Below are positions 35,463 through 43,872 of a DNA stretch of 64,000 nucleotides, one piece after another. The translations under genes and the position numbers were made by a program. The first letter of the stretch is position 1. Each line of letters opens with the position of its first letter. Under the pieces are notes generated by a model. It was not told the DNA's origin, searched no databases, and was given only the letters and a program-made list of their open reading frames with translations. This DNA is from Salinarimonas sp046292825. GTDB taxonomy: Bacteria > Pseudomonadota > Alphaproteobacteria > Rhizobiales > Beijerinckiaceae. Location: the NCBI RefSeq assembly GCF_046292825.1, contig NZ_JBKBQG010000001.1, positions 124,001 to 188,000 on the forward strand, given 5' to 3'.

Positions 35463-35641
35463 TGTCATCCCGGGCCGCGAAGCGGACCCGGGACCCATAC
35501 GCTCCGACGACCGTTCGAGCGCGCATGCCGCGCTCGCTCCGCACCCTTGCCGCACCGATCGTCGGATAAACGCAGCCTATAGGCTGCGACTGAACCGTCG
35601 GGCGTCTGGGTCCCGGATCGCCTTCGGCGTCCGGGATGACA
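35463..35641. repeat. Family A palindromic repeat, copy 2
   Basis: 179 bp in reverse order to copy 1: the CGGGCCGCGAAGCGGACCC end comes first and the CGGATCGCCTTCGGCG end last, with the inner CGCAGCCTATAGGCTGCG hairpin. It lies between the stop of phnF and the suhB start and is not in a gene. Confidence 0.9.
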
Positions 35642-35665
35642 CCTCTGAAAACGATTCTGGAAATC

Positions 35666-36418
35666 TCAAGGCTCGATCACGAGCTCCACACGGTCGGCGG
35701 GGAAGAGGGCGCGCGTCGCCTGCACCGGCACGCCGTTCGGGTCGACATTCGCGGTGTCGAGGACGAGGAGGAGACGGCCGGGGACGAGATCGAGCGCCGC
35801 CGCCTCGTCGGGCGCGGCCGGGCGCGCCGTGACCCGGCTCTCGAGCCGCCGGTAATCGGGGATGCCGAGCATCGCGAAGGCCCTGGTGATCGAGCCCGTC
35901 TCGCGGAAGAGATCCGGAAAGCCGGCGAGCCGCGGCAGCGGCAGATGGGAGGTCGCGAGCGCGATCGGCGTGCCGTCGGCGGCGCGGCGGGTGACGATCT
36001 CGAGCACCTCCGCGCCCTCCGCGACGGCGAGGCGCCGCGCGACGTGCGGATCGGCCGGGACGGCGCGCGCCGAGACGAGCTCGCCCGAGGCCGTGCGTCC
36101 CGCCGCCGACACGATCTCCGAGAAGCGCGTGCGCGGTCCCACCGGATAGGGCAGGGGACGCGCCTCGACGAAGGTCCCGCGTCCCTGCGTCGCCCGCACG
36201 AGCCCCCGCGAGGCGAGCACCGCGAGCGCGCGCCGCAGCGTGTGGCGGTTCACCCCGAAGCGCTCGGCGAGCTGCACCTCCGGCGGCAGTTTCGCACCGG
36301 GTTCAAGGACGCCCGCGGCGATGTCCGCCTCGATTCCGTCGACGATCTGCCGCCAGGCGGCGACGCCCTCTCCGCGGGAGAGGGGTTCGGGAGCGATGGG
36401 GGAGGCGTTCGGGCGCAT
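35666..36418 (-). CDS. phnF: Phosphonate-operon regulator, GntR/HutC family
   Basis: A 250-residue repressor-type regulator. Winged helix at residues about 20-85 (AERFGVNRHTLRRALAVLASRGLV, GRGTFV) and a C-terminal UbiC-like effector domain (ALATSHLPLPRLAGFPDLFRETGSITRAF). It is divergent from phnG and fits PhnF, which represses phn genes until phosphate starvation or phosphonate entry. The start, MRPNASP, is 16 bases before a strong sigma-70-like promoter of the phn operon on the other strand. Confidence 0.9.
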   Translation of the reverse strand: MRPNASPIAPEPLSRGEGVAAWRQIVDGIEADIAAGVLEPGAKLPPEVQLAERFGVNRHTLRRALAVLASRGLVRATQGRGTFVEARPLPYPVGPRTRFSEIVSAAGRTASGELVSARAVPADPHVARRLAVAEGAEVLEIVTRRAADGTPIALATSHLPLPRLAGFPDLFRETGSITRAFAMLGIPDYRRLESRVTARPAAPDEAAALDLVPGRLLLVLDTANVDPNGVPVQATRALFPADRVELVIEP

Positions 36419-36434
36419 GTCACGGAAGCTTCAT

Positions 36435-36462
36435 TTGACGCGGGTGGCGAATTGTCTATAAC
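36435..36462 (+). promoter_or_regulatory. Candidate phn operon promoter with PhnF-type operator
   Basis: TTGACG (36435-36440), a 16-base spacer and TATAAC (36457-36462) form a good sigma-70-like promoter pointing to phnG. TTGTCTATAACA at 36452-36463 is nearly symmetric and overlaps the -10, and TTGTC with GACAA form a wider inverted repeat (36452-36471). HutC-family operators have this form, so PhnF may bind here. Not verified. Confidence 0.6.
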
Positions 36463-36502
36463 ACTCGACAAGTTCGGTCGAGCGGAAAATCTCTCCCCGC
36501 TC

Positions 36503-36766
36503 ATCCCTCCCCGGAGGGGAGGGTGGACGGGCGAGCGAAGCGAGGCCGGCCGGGTGGGGCCCGGGTCGAGACCATTCTCCAGGCGTCGGGCCCCACCCGA
36601 CCCCTGTCGCTCCGCTCCAGGGGCCACCCTCCCCTCCGGGGAGGGATTTCGAGACCGGCCGGGTGGGGCCCGGGTCGAGACCATCCTTCAGGCGTCGGGC
36701 CCCACCCGACTCCTGTCGCTCCGCTCCAGGGGCCACCCTCCCCTCCGGGGAGGGATTTTTAGGGAG
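36503..36766. repeat. Family B repeat, one full and one partial copy in tandem
   Basis: The first unit (36503-36645) starts ATCCCTCCCCGGAGG and ends GGGGAGGGAT. A second unit of about 119 bp follows, lacking the first arm but repeating GGCCGGGTGGGGCCCGGGTCGAGACCAT... through the right arm. Its last GGGGAGGG lies seven bases before AGGGAGG, the ribosome site of phnG. The element lies in the 5' leader between the promoter and phnG. Confidence 0.85.
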
Positions 36767-36772
36767 GCGCTT

Positions 36773-37222
36773 GTGACGACACGCGAAGACGATCCTCTCG
36801 CCCGCCGGCAGGCCGCGATGGCGATCTGCGCCGGCGCCCGTGCGGCCGAGCTCGCGGACGCGCTCGCCGCCCTCGGCGCCCCCGCGGCGACGGACCTCCG
36901 CCCGCCCCAAACCGGGCTCGCGATGCTGCGCGGGCGCATCGGCGGGGACGGGGGCGCGTTCAATCTCGGCGAGGCGAGCGTGACTCGCGCCGCCGTGCGC
37001 CTCGAGAGCGGCGAGAGCGGTTTCGCCTACCATCTCGGCCGCGACGCCGCGAAGGCGCGCGCCGCCGCGATCCTCGACGCGCTGCTGCAGCGCGACCCCG
37101 CTCCGGTCGAGGCCGCGCTCGCGCCGATCGCGCGGCGCATCGCGCAGGAGCGCGCGGAGGAGGCGGCGCAGGTGGCCGCCACGAAGGTCGACTTCTTCAC
37201 CATGGTGCGCGGAGAGGATTGA
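36773..37222 (+). CDS. phnG: Phosphonate C-P lyase system protein PhnG
   Basis: A 149-residue protein starting at GTG 36773, which follows AGGGAGGCGCTT. The family signature (LARRQAAMAICAGA, PPQTGLAMLRGRIGGDG, FNLGEASVTRAAVRL, DFFTMVRG) is full. PhnG, H, I and J form the C-P lyase core complex; PhnI with G, H and L attaches phosphonate to ribose with ATP. Stop overlaps phnH by one base (ATGA). Confidence 0.95.
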   Translation: MTTREDDPLARRQAAMAICAGARAAELADALAALGAPAATDLRPPQTGLAMLRGRIGGDGGAFNLGEASVTRAAVRLESGESGFAYHLGRDAAKARAAAILDALLQRDPAPVEAALAPIARRIAQERAEEAAQVAATKVDFFTMVRGED

Positions 37223-37818
37223 TGCATTCCGACGCCCTCGCCCCCGGCCTCGCCGATCCCGTCCTCGATGCGCAGGCCGCCTTCCGCTCGGTGATGGAGG
37301 CGCTCGCGCGGCCGGGCACGATCCGGCGGCTGCCGACGCGGCTTTCCCCGCCCGCGCCGCTGCCGCCGGGTCTCGCGGCGATCGCGCTCACGCTCGCGGA
37401 CGCCGACGCGCCGCTCTACCTCGACGCGCCGCTCGCGCAGGCGCCGGCCGTCGCCGATTGGCTGCGCTTCCACACCGGAGCGGCGATCGTGAGCGATCCG
37501 AAGGCGGCGGCCTTCGCTCTGATCGCGGACGCGCCGCGCTGCAGTCCCTTCGCGGATTTCGCGCTCGGCGAGCCCGCTTATCCCGACCGCTCGACGACGC
37601 TCGTCCTCGCGGTCTCGCGGCTCGAGACGGGCTCCGGCTTCGTCCTCGAGGGCCCCGGGATCGCGGGCCGCGCACGGCTCGACGCGGGTCCGCTGCCGGC
37701 GGATTTCCGTGCGCGGATCGGCGCGAACAACGCGCTCTTCCCCTGCGGCGTCGATCTCCTGCTGGTTGCCGGAGACGCCGTCGCCGGCCTTCCGCGCACC
37801 ACGCGCATCGTGGAGTAG
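37222..37818 (+). CDS. phnH: Phosphonate C-P lyase system protein PhnH
   Basis: A 198-residue subunit of the PhnGHIJ core. DAQAAFRSVMEALARPG near residue 14, GVDLLLVAGDAVAGLPRTTRI at the end. Start ATG at 37222 overlaps the phnG stop. Ends five bases before phnI. Length matches E. coli PhnH (about 194). Confidence 0.95.
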   Translation: MHSDALAPGLADPVLDAQAAFRSVMEALARPGTIRRLPTRLSPPAPLPPGLAAIALTLADADAPLYLDAPLAQAPAVADWLRFHTGAAIVSDPKAAAFALIADAPRCSPFADFALGEPAYPDRSTTLVLAVSRLETGSGFVLEGPGIAGRARLDAGPLPADFRARIGANNALFPCGVDLLLVAGDAVAGLPRTTRIVE

Positions 37819-37823
37819 AGCCG

Positions 37824-39080
37824 ATGTACGTCGCGGTGAAGGGCGGCGAGGCCGCCATCGACAATGCCCACCGGCTCCTCGCCGAGCGTCGGCGCGGGCC
37901 CACCGAGATCCCTCGGATCACCACCGAGCAGATCGACGCGCAGCTCGCGCTCGCCGTCGACCGGGTGATGGCGGAGGCCTCGCTCTACGATCGCGAGCTC
38001 GCCGCGCTCGCCATCGCCCAAGCGCGCGGCGACATGATCGAGGCGATCTTCCTGCTGCGCGCCTACCGCACCACGCTGCCGCGCATCGGCTATGCCGAGC
38101 CCCTCGACACCGCCCGCATGCGCCCGATCCGGCGCGTCTCGGCGACCTACAAGGATCTGCCGGGCGGCCAGGTGCTGGGTCCGACATTCGATTACACGCA
38201 TCGGCTGTTGGAGGTCGATGGGGGCGAGGAGGGGCACGAGCACGATGCTGTCATCCCGGACGCCGAAGGCGATCCGGGACCCAGACCCACGACGATCGGG
38301 TCGCAGCCTGTAGGCTGCGTTTCTCCCCATCGGCCCGCGGAGATGTCGAAGAGCGAGCGCGGCATGCGCGCTCGTACGGACGTGGAGTCTATGGGTCCCG
38401 GATCGCCTTCGGCGTCCGGGATGACAGAAGTGGCCATGCCCCGCGTCACCGATCTCCTCGCGGGCGAGGATCTCGTCGAGCGCGAGCGCCTGCCCGAGCC
38501 CGGCGCGCCGATCGCCGATCTCACCCGCGCGCCGCTCGGCTTCCCGACCTCCCGCGATCTGCGCCTGCAGGCGCTCGCGCGCGGCGACGAGGGCTGGCTG
38601 CTCGGGCTCGCCTATTCGACGCAGCGCGGCTGGGGCCGAACGCATCCCTTCGTCGGCGAGGTGCGGATCGGGCATGTCGCGGTCGAGATCGTGCCCGAAG
38701 AGCTCGGATTTCCCGTGCCGATGGGCGAGATCCTGGTCACCGAGTGCCAGATGATCAACCAGTTCAAGGGCACGCCCGAGACGCCGCCGCAATTCACCCG
38801 CGGCTACGGCCTCGTCTTCGGCCAGAGCGAGCGCAAGGCGATGTCGATGAGTCTTGTCGACCGCTCGTTGCGGGCGGGCGAGCTCGGCGAGGAGCGCGTC
38901 GCCCCCGCCCAGGACGAGGAATTCGTGCTCGCCCATTGCGACAACGTCCAGGCGACGGGCTTCGTCGAGCACCTGAAGCTGCCCCATTACGTCGATTTCC
39001 AGGCCGAGCTCGAGCTCGTGCGGCTCTTGCGCGCCGAACACGCGGCGGCGAAGAGCGGATCGGAGGAGGAGGGAGCATGA
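37824..39080 (+). CDS. phnI: C-P lyase subunit PhnI carrying an in-frame repeat insertion
   Basis: A 418-residue protein, about 64 longer than E. coli PhnI (354 as I recall). Conserved blocks are intact: MYVAVKGGEAAID at the start, DRELAALAIAQARGD, FDYTHRLLEVDGG, then RAPLGFPTSRD, LAYSTQRGWGRTHPFVGE and the end VEHLKLPHYVDFQAELEL. Residues about 142-201 are encoded by a family A repeat (copy 3, 38249-38426), inserted in frame between YTHRLLEVDGG and the PRVTDLLAGE segment, where PhnI proteins vary. PhnI forms the phosphonate-ribose-triphosphate with PhnGHL. Whether the loop is tolerated is not known. Confidence 0.93.
   Translation: MYVAVKGGEAAIDNAHRLLAERRRGPTEIPRITTEQIDAQLALAVDRVMAEASLYDRELAALAIAQARGDMIEAIFLLRAYRTTLPRIGYAEPLDTARMRPIRRVSATYKDLPGGQVLGPTFDYTHRLLEVDGGEEGHEHDAVIPDAEGDPGPRPTTIGSQPVGCVSPHRPAEMSKSERGMRARTDVESMGPGSPSASGMTEVAMPRVTDLLAGEDLVERERLPEPGAPIADLTRAPLGFPTSRDLRLQALARGDEGWLLGLAYSTQRGWGRTHPFVGEVRIGHVAVEIVPEELGFPVPMGEILVTECQMINQFKGTPETPPQFTRGYGLVFGQSERKAMSMSLVDRSLRAGELGEERVAPAQDEEFVLAHCDNVQATGFVEHLKLPHYVDFQAELELVRLLRAEHAAAKSGSEEEGA
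38249..38426. repeat. Family A palindromic repeat, copy 3, inside phnI
   Basis: 178 bp from TGTCATCCCGG to CCGGGATGACA, both ends of the CGCCGAAGGCG type; internal GCAGCCTGTAGGCTGC hairpin kept. It is read through as PhnI residues 142-201 in an open frame (starts V-I-P-D-A-E-G-D-P-G-P, ends G-S-P-S-A-S-G-M-T). The other five copies in this window are intergenic. Confidence 0.92.
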
Positions 39081-39949
39081 GCGGTCCCACCTACAATTTC
39101 GCCTATCTCGACGAGGGCACGAAGCGGATGATCCGTCGCGCGATCCTCAAGGGCATCGCGATCCCCGGCTATCAGGTGCCCTTCGCCTCGCGCGAAATGC
39201 CGATGCCCTATGGCTGGGGCACCGGCGGCGTGCAGGTGACGGCGGCGATCGTCGGGCCCGCCGACGTGCTCAAGGTGATCGACCAGGGGGCGGACGACAC
39301 CACGAACGCGGTCTCGATCCGCAAGTTCTTCGCCCGCACGGCGGGCATCGCCACCACCACCAGGACGCGCGAGGCGAGCATCATCCAGACCCGCCACCGC
39401 ATCCCCGAGACGCCGCTCGTCGAGGGCCAGATCCTCGTCTACCAGGTGCCGATCCCCGAACCCTTACGATTCCTCGAGCCGCGCGAGAGCGTGACGCGCA
39501 CGCTGCACGCGCTCGCCGAATACGGGCTCATGCACGTCAAGCTCTACGAGGACATCGCCCGCCACGGGCATATCGCCACGACCTACGCCTATCCGGTCGA
39601 GGTCGCGGGGCGCTACGTGATGGACCCCTCGCCCACCCCGAAATTCGACAACCCGAAGATGGACCTGTCGCCCGCCCTCCAGCTCTTCGGCGCGGGTCGC
39701 GAGCAGCGCATCTACGCGATCCCGCCGCATACGCGCGTGCGCTCGCTCGATTTCGAGGACCACCCGTTTCGCGTGCAGACCTTCGCCGAGCCCTGCGCGC
39801 TGTGCGGCGCGAGGGGCGTCTATCTCGACGAGGTGGTGCTCGACGATCGCGGCGGGCGGATGTTCGTGTGCTCGGACACCGACCATTGCGAGGAGCGGCG
39901 CGCGGCGGGGCACAAGGGCCCCCAACCGACGGAGGCGGAGCATGCGTGA
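39077..39949 (+). CDS. phnJ: C-P lyase PhnJ, radical SAM type
   Basis: A 290-residue protein, the catalytic subunit. The iron-sulphur Cys motif lies near the C-terminus: CALCG, VCSD, DHC (four Cys), as in PhnJ, with GTGGVQVTAAI, DNPKMDLSPALQLFGAG and HPFRVQTF. It cleaves the C-P bond of ribose-phosphonate by radical chemistry to release alkane or methane. It overlaps phnI by four bases and phnK by eight. Confidence 0.96.
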   Translation: MSGPTYNFAYLDEGTKRMIRRAILKGIAIPGYQVPFASREMPMPYGWGTGGVQVTAAIVGPADVLKVIDQGADDTTNAVSIRKFFARTAGIATTTRTREASIIQTRHRIPETPLVEGQILVYQVPIPEPLRFLEPRESVTRTLHALAEYGLMHVKLYEDIARHGHIATTYAYPVEVAGRYVMDPSPTPKFDNPKMDLSPALQLFGAGREQRIYAIPPHTRVRSLDFEDHPFRVQTFAEPCALCGARGVYLDEVVLDDRGGRMFVCSDTDHCEERRAAGHKGPQPTEAEHA

Positions 39950-40718
39950 GGGCGCCCTCCTCGAGGCGAGAGGCCTCGGCAAGCTCTACGGATCGCGCAT
40001 CGGTTGCGCGGACGTGTCCTTCGATCTCTTCCCCGGCGAGGTCTTGGCGATCGTCGGCGAATCGGGATCGGGCAAGTCGACGCTCCTGTCGCTCCTCGCC
40101 TGCGAGCTGCCCGCGAGCGCGGGCGCCGTCTCCTATCGCACGAGCGAGGGCGCGGTTCACGACCTCCTCGCGCTCGACGAGGCGCGGCGGCGGGCCTTGA
40201 TGCGCACCGAATGGGGTTTCATCCGCCAGGACGCGACGGCGGGCCTGCGCATGGGCGTCTCGGCCGGCGCCAATGTCGGGGAGCGGCTGATGGCGACGGG
40301 GCAGCGCCATTACGGGCGCATCCGCGGCGAGGCGGCGGATTGGCTCGCCCGCGTCGAGATCGACGCGGCACGGATCGACGACAACCCGCGCGCCTTCTCG
40401 GGCGGCATGCGCCAGCGCCTCCAGATCGCGCGCAACCTCGTCACCCGCCCGCGGATCGTGCTGATGGACGAGCCGACGTCCGGCCTCGACGTCTCGGTCC
40501 AAGCGCGCCTCCTCGATCTCGTGCGCGGGCTCGTCGCGGAGCTGGGGCTCGCCGTGATCATCGTCACCCACGACCTCGCGGTGGCCCGCCTCCTCTCCCA
40601 CCGCATCATGGTGATGCGCCAGGGCCGCGTGGTGGAGGCGGGGCTCACGGATCAGGTGCTCGACGACCCGGCGGAGCCCTATACGCAGCTGTTGGTCTCG
40701 TCGGTTCTGGCGGCTTGA
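39942..40718 (+). CDS. phnK: Phosphonate C-P lyase ABC-type ATPase PhnK
   Basis: A 258-residue ATPase. Walker A GESGSGKST near residue 38, signature FSGGMRQR, Walker B VLMDEPTSGLD. In E. coli PhnK binds the PhnGHIJ core and is needed for C-P bond cleavage. A 286-base region with a palindromic repeat separates it from phnL. Confidence 0.95.
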   Translation: MREGALLEARGLGKLYGSRIGCADVSFDLFPGEVLAIVGESGSGKSTLLSLLACELPASAGAVSYRTSEGAVHDLLALDEARRRALMRTEWGFIRQDATAGLRMGVSAGANVGERLMATGQRHYGRIRGEAADWLARVEIDAARIDDNPRAFSGGMRQRLQIARNLVTRPRIVLMDEPTSGLDVSVQARLLDLVRGLVAELGLAVIIVTHDLAVARLLSHRIMVMRQGRVVEAGLTDQVLDDPAEPYTQLLVSSVLAA

Positions 40719-40752
40719 GGAGGTGGCGATGACGACGGAGAGCCGGGCGTTT

Positions 40753-40962
40753 CTCTCCTTCCCCTCAGGGGAAGGTGGCTCCGGACCCGAACAGGGTCCG
40801 GAGACGGATGGGGTCTTTCGACCCGAAGGGTCGAAGGGGCGTCGGGCTTCTCCTTACGTAAGGCGCTTTAGGACCACGCCCCTTCGCGCCTTCGGCGCGA
40901 ATGACCCCATCCGACCCGTCGGCTATCGCCGCCGGGCCACCTTCCCCTGAGGGGAAGGAGAG
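40753..40962. repeat. Family C large palindromic element between phnK and phnL
   Basis: 210 bp bounded by CTCTCCTTCCCCTCAGGGG and CCCCTGAGGGGAAGGAGAG. Inside, GACGGATGGGGTC and GACCCCATCCGACCC pair, and GCGCCTTCGGCGCG is a small hairpin near the middle. The central part has no homology I can see elsewhere in the window. Confidence 0.85.
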
Positions 40963-41004
40963 CCGCCCGCTTCGCTTTCGCCGACGTTGAAAGGCCCCCC
41001 CACG

Positions 41005-41709
41005 ATGCCTCCCCTCCTCGTCCTCGAAGACGTGTCGAAGACCTTCACCCTCCATTTGCGCGGGGGCGCGCGTCTGCCCGTCGTGGCGGAGGTGTCCTTC
41101 GCGGTCGAGCCGGGGGAATGCGTGGTGCTCGGCGGGCCGTCGGGCGCGGGGAAATCGTCGCTCCTGAAGATGATCTTCGGCAATTACCGCTGCGACCGCG
41201 GCGCCATCGATCTGCGCGAGGGCGAGCGGTGGATCGACGTCGCCCGCGCCGAGCCGCGCGAGATCCTGCGGCTGCGGCGCACGACGATGGGGTACGTCAG
41301 CCAATTCCTGCGTGTGATCCCCCGCGTCGGCGCTCGCGACATCGTGACCGCGGCGGCGCGCGAGGGCGGAATGCCGGAGGCGGCGGCGCGGGCGCGGGCG
41401 GGGGATCTCTTGGCGCGGCTCAACCTGCCCGAGCGGCTCTGGGACCTGCCGCCGGCGACCTTCTCCGGCGGCGAGCAGCAGCGCGTCAACATCGCCCGCG
41501 GCCTCGCCGCCCCGCGCCCGCTCCTCCTCCTCGACGAGCCGACGGCCTCGCTCGACGCGGCGAATCGTGCTGTGGTCGCCGAGCTCGTCGGCGAGGCGCG
41601 GGCAGCGGGGTCGGGCATCGTCGGCATCTTCCACGACGCGGACATCCGCGACGCGCTCGCCACCCGTGTCGTCGACGTGACACGCTTCGCGGCTAACGAA
41701 GCCGCCTGA
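41005..41709 (+). CDS. phnL: Phosphonate C-P lyase ABC-type ATPase PhnL
   Basis: A 234-residue ATPase with Walker A GPSGAGKSS, signature FSGGEQQRVN, Walker B LLLLDEPTASLD. PhnL takes part with PhnGHI in forming the ribose-phosphonate. Start chosen at ATG 41005 (TTG at 40987 is in the repeat-flanking spacer). Ends five bases before phnM. Confidence 0.95.
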   Translation: MPPLLVLEDVSKTFTLHLRGGARLPVVAEVSFAVEPGECVVLGGPSGAGKSSLLKMIFGNYRCDRGAIDLREGERWIDVARAEPREILRLRRTTMGYVSQFLRVIPRVGARDIVTAAAREGGMPEAAARARAGDLLARLNLPERLWDLPPATFSGGEQQRVNIARGLAAPRPLLLLDEPTASLDAANRAVVAELVGEARAAGSGIVGIFHDADIRDALATRVVDVTRFAANEAA

Positions 41710-41714
41710 TCGCC

Positions 41715-42896
41715 ATGCCGGACCAATCGACCATGCTCAAAGACGCCGCCCCCCATCCCGAGAGCTTCGTCCTCGAGAATGCCCGCCTCGTTCTGCCCGA
41801 CGCGATCGTGCACGGCTGGCTCGCGGTCGCGCGCGGCGCGATCGTCCAGATCGGCGAGGGCGCGGCGCCCGAGCGCGGGATCGATTGCGGCGGCGACACG
41901 ATCATCCCCGGCCTGATCGAGCTCCATACCGACCATCTCGAGAGCCATTACGCGCCCCGCCCCAAGGTGCGCTGGCATCCGCTCGGCGCGGCGCTCGCCT
42001 ACGACGCGCAGATCGCGGCGTCGGGCATCACGACGGTGTTCGACAGCCTGCGCGCCGGCACCGATCCCGACGGGGACGCGATGGGGCGCGAATTGTTCAC
42101 GCTCGCCGAGGCGATCGACGAGGGCCGTCGGCACCGGCTCTTCCGCGCCGAGCATTTCACCCATCTGCGCTGCGAGGTACCGGCGCGGGACGTGGTCGAA
42201 CTCGTCGAGAATTACGCCGCGATCTATCCCGTCGCGATGATCTCGCTGATGGACCACACCCCCGGCCAGCGCCAATTCCGCGATCTCACGCAATATTTCG
42301 TCTATTACGGCCGCAAGCACGGCAAGACGGACGCGCAGGTCGAGGCGCAGGTCGCCGAGAAGCAGCGCGTCAACGCCGATCTCGTCGCGCAGAACCGCCC
42401 CGCCCTCGTCGCCATCGCCCGCTCGCGCGGCATCACGCTCGCGAGCCACGACGATACGACGGTCGCCGACGTGCGCGAATCGCACGAGAGCGGCGTGCTG
42501 ATCGCGGAATTCCCCACCACGATCGAGGCCGCGCAGGCCTCGCGCGATTGCGGCATCACCGTGATGATGGGCGCGCCGAACCTCATCCGCGGCGGCTCGC
42601 ATTCGGGCAACGTCGCCGCCCACACGCTCGCCGAGCACGGGCTGCTCGACGTGCTCTCCTCCGATTACGTGCCGGCGAGCCTGATGATGGCGGCCTTCGC
42701 GCTGCCCGGCCGGGTCTCCTCGATCACGCTGCCGGAGGCGATCCGCACCGTGACGCTCAACCCGGCGCGGGCGACCGGGCTCAACGATCGCGGCGCCATC
42801 GAGCCGGGCCTGCGGGCCGATCTCGTGCGGGTGCGGCTGTCGGGCGAGACGCCGGTCGTGCGGCAGGTCTGGCGCGCGGGCGAGCGGGTCGCTTGA
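41715..42896 (+). CDS. phnM: Ribose-triphosphate-phosphonate diphosphatase PhnM
   Basis: A 393-residue amidohydrolase: GLIELHTDHLESHYAPRP near residue 70 (metal His), IALIAS-type strand with LASHDDTT, and NPARATGLNDRGAIEPG. It removes diphosphate from the ribose-triphosphate phosphonate, giving the PhnJ substrate. Stop overlaps the phnN start (TGATG). Confidence 0.95.
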   Translation: MPDQSTMLKDAAPHPESFVLENARLVLPDAIVHGWLAVARGAIVQIGEGAAPERGIDCGGDTIIPGLIELHTDHLESHYAPRPKVRWHPLGAALAYDAQIAASGITTVFDSLRAGTDPDGDAMGRELFTLAEAIDEGRRHRLFRAEHFTHLRCEVPARDVVELVENYAAIYPVAMISLMDHTPGQRQFRDLTQYFVYYGRKHGKTDAQVEAQVAEKQRVNADLVAQNRPALVAIARSRGITLASHDDTTVADVRESHESGVLIAEFPTTIEAAQASRDCGITVMMGAPNLIRGGSHSGNVAAHTLAEHGLLDVLSSDYVPASLMMAAFALPGRVSSITLPEAIRTVTLNPARATGLNDRGAIEPGLRADLVRVRLSGETPVVRQVWRAGERVA

Positions 42897-43450
42897 TGGC
42901 GGGCGCGCTCGTCCTGGTGGTCGGCCCGAGCGGCGCGGGCAAGGACACGCTGATGGAGGGCGCCCGCGCGGCGCTCGCCGACGACCCGCGCATCGTCTTT
43001 CCCGGCCGCCTCGTCACCCGCGACGCGACCGCCCACGAGGCGCACGGCACGATCTCGCCGGCCGAATTCGACGCGGGCGAGCGCGCGGGCGCCTTCGCGC
43101 TCTCCTGGCGCGCCCACGGGCTCGGCTACGCGGTGGAGCGGGGGGTGCTCGACCTCGTCGCGCAGGGCCGGGTGTGCGTCGTCAACGGATCGCGCAGCCG
43201 CGTGGCGGAGGCGCGCGCGCGCCTGCCGGGCGTGCGCGTCGTCGAGATCACCGCCCCGCGCGACGTTCTCGCCGCGCGGATCGCCGCGCGCGGCCGCGAT
43301 GCCGACCCGCAAGCCCGCCTCGCGCGCAGCGACGCCCTCGCCCCGATCGCGGCCGACGCGACGATCGTGAACGATTGCAGCGTGGCGGAGGGCGTCGCGG
43401 CTCTGGTGTCGGCTTTGCGGGAAATGGCGGGGAAGAATCCCTCCCCGTAG
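42896..43450 (+). CDS. phnN: Ribose 1,5-bisphosphate phosphokinase PhnN
   Basis: A 184-residue kinase with P-loop GPSGAGKDT near residue 10 and guanylate-kinase-like fold (RLVTRDATAHEAHGTISPAEF, GYAVERG). It converts ribose-1,5-bisphosphate, the end of the C-P lyase path, to PRPP. The last residues NPSP and the stop codon come from the start of a family B repeat (ATCCCTCCCCGTAG). Confidence 0.94.
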   Translation: MAGALVLVVGPSGAGKDTLMEGARAALADDPRIVFPGRLVTRDATAHEAHGTISPAEFDAGERAGAFALSWRAHGLGYAVERGVLDLVAQGRVCVVNGSRSRVAEARARLPGVRVVEITAPRDVLAARIAARGRDADPQARLARSDALAPIAADATIVNDCSVAEGVAALVSALREMAGKNPSP

Positions 43451-43530
43451 GGGAGGGTGGCCCCTGGAGCGGAGCGACAGGGGTCGGGTGGGGCCCGAGG
43501 TCTTCACGATGATCTCGGGGCCTCGGGCCC
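43438..43530. repeat. Family B repeat, left half, copy 3
   Basis: Begins ATCCCTCCCCGTAGGGGAGGG, GGTCGGGTGGGGCCCGAGG and fades after about 90 bases. It overlaps the end of phnN. The matching right half is at 43873-43939. Confidence 0.75.
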
Positions 43531-43635
43531 ATGCCCCCGCCTCGCTACCGGGTGTACACGTCGTCGCTCCTGCATGCGTGTCACGCTTACAGCGCTCGCT
43601 CTCCTTCCCCTGGAGCCTGTGAATCCTTTGGAGGT

Positions 43636-43814
43636 TGTCATCCCGGGCCGCGAAGCGGACCCGGGACCCATACCCTCGACGACGAGCCCGAGCGCGCATG
43701 CCGCGCTCGTTCCGCTACCGTCGGGCAGCTTCCGTCAGAGAAACGCAGCCTACAGGCTGCGACTGAGACGTGGTGGTTATGGGTCCCGGATCGCCTTCGG
43801 CGTCCGGGATGACA
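43636..43814. repeat. Family A palindromic repeat, copy 4
   Basis: 179 bp, CGGGCCGCGAAGCGGACCC end first, CGGATCGCCTTCGGCG end last, inner CGCAGCCTACAGGCTGCG. It sits between the two halves of a family B element, in the 600-base gap after phnN. Confidence 0.9.
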
Positions 43815-43872
43815 CCGCAACGAAAGATTTTTCAAGCTCTGAGGGGAAGGAGAGGGGCGGCGCGTCTTCGAC

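Noticed and set aside
40753..40962. Short CRISPR-like array
   Set aside because: There are only two terminal arms in inverted order, not direct repeats with spacers.
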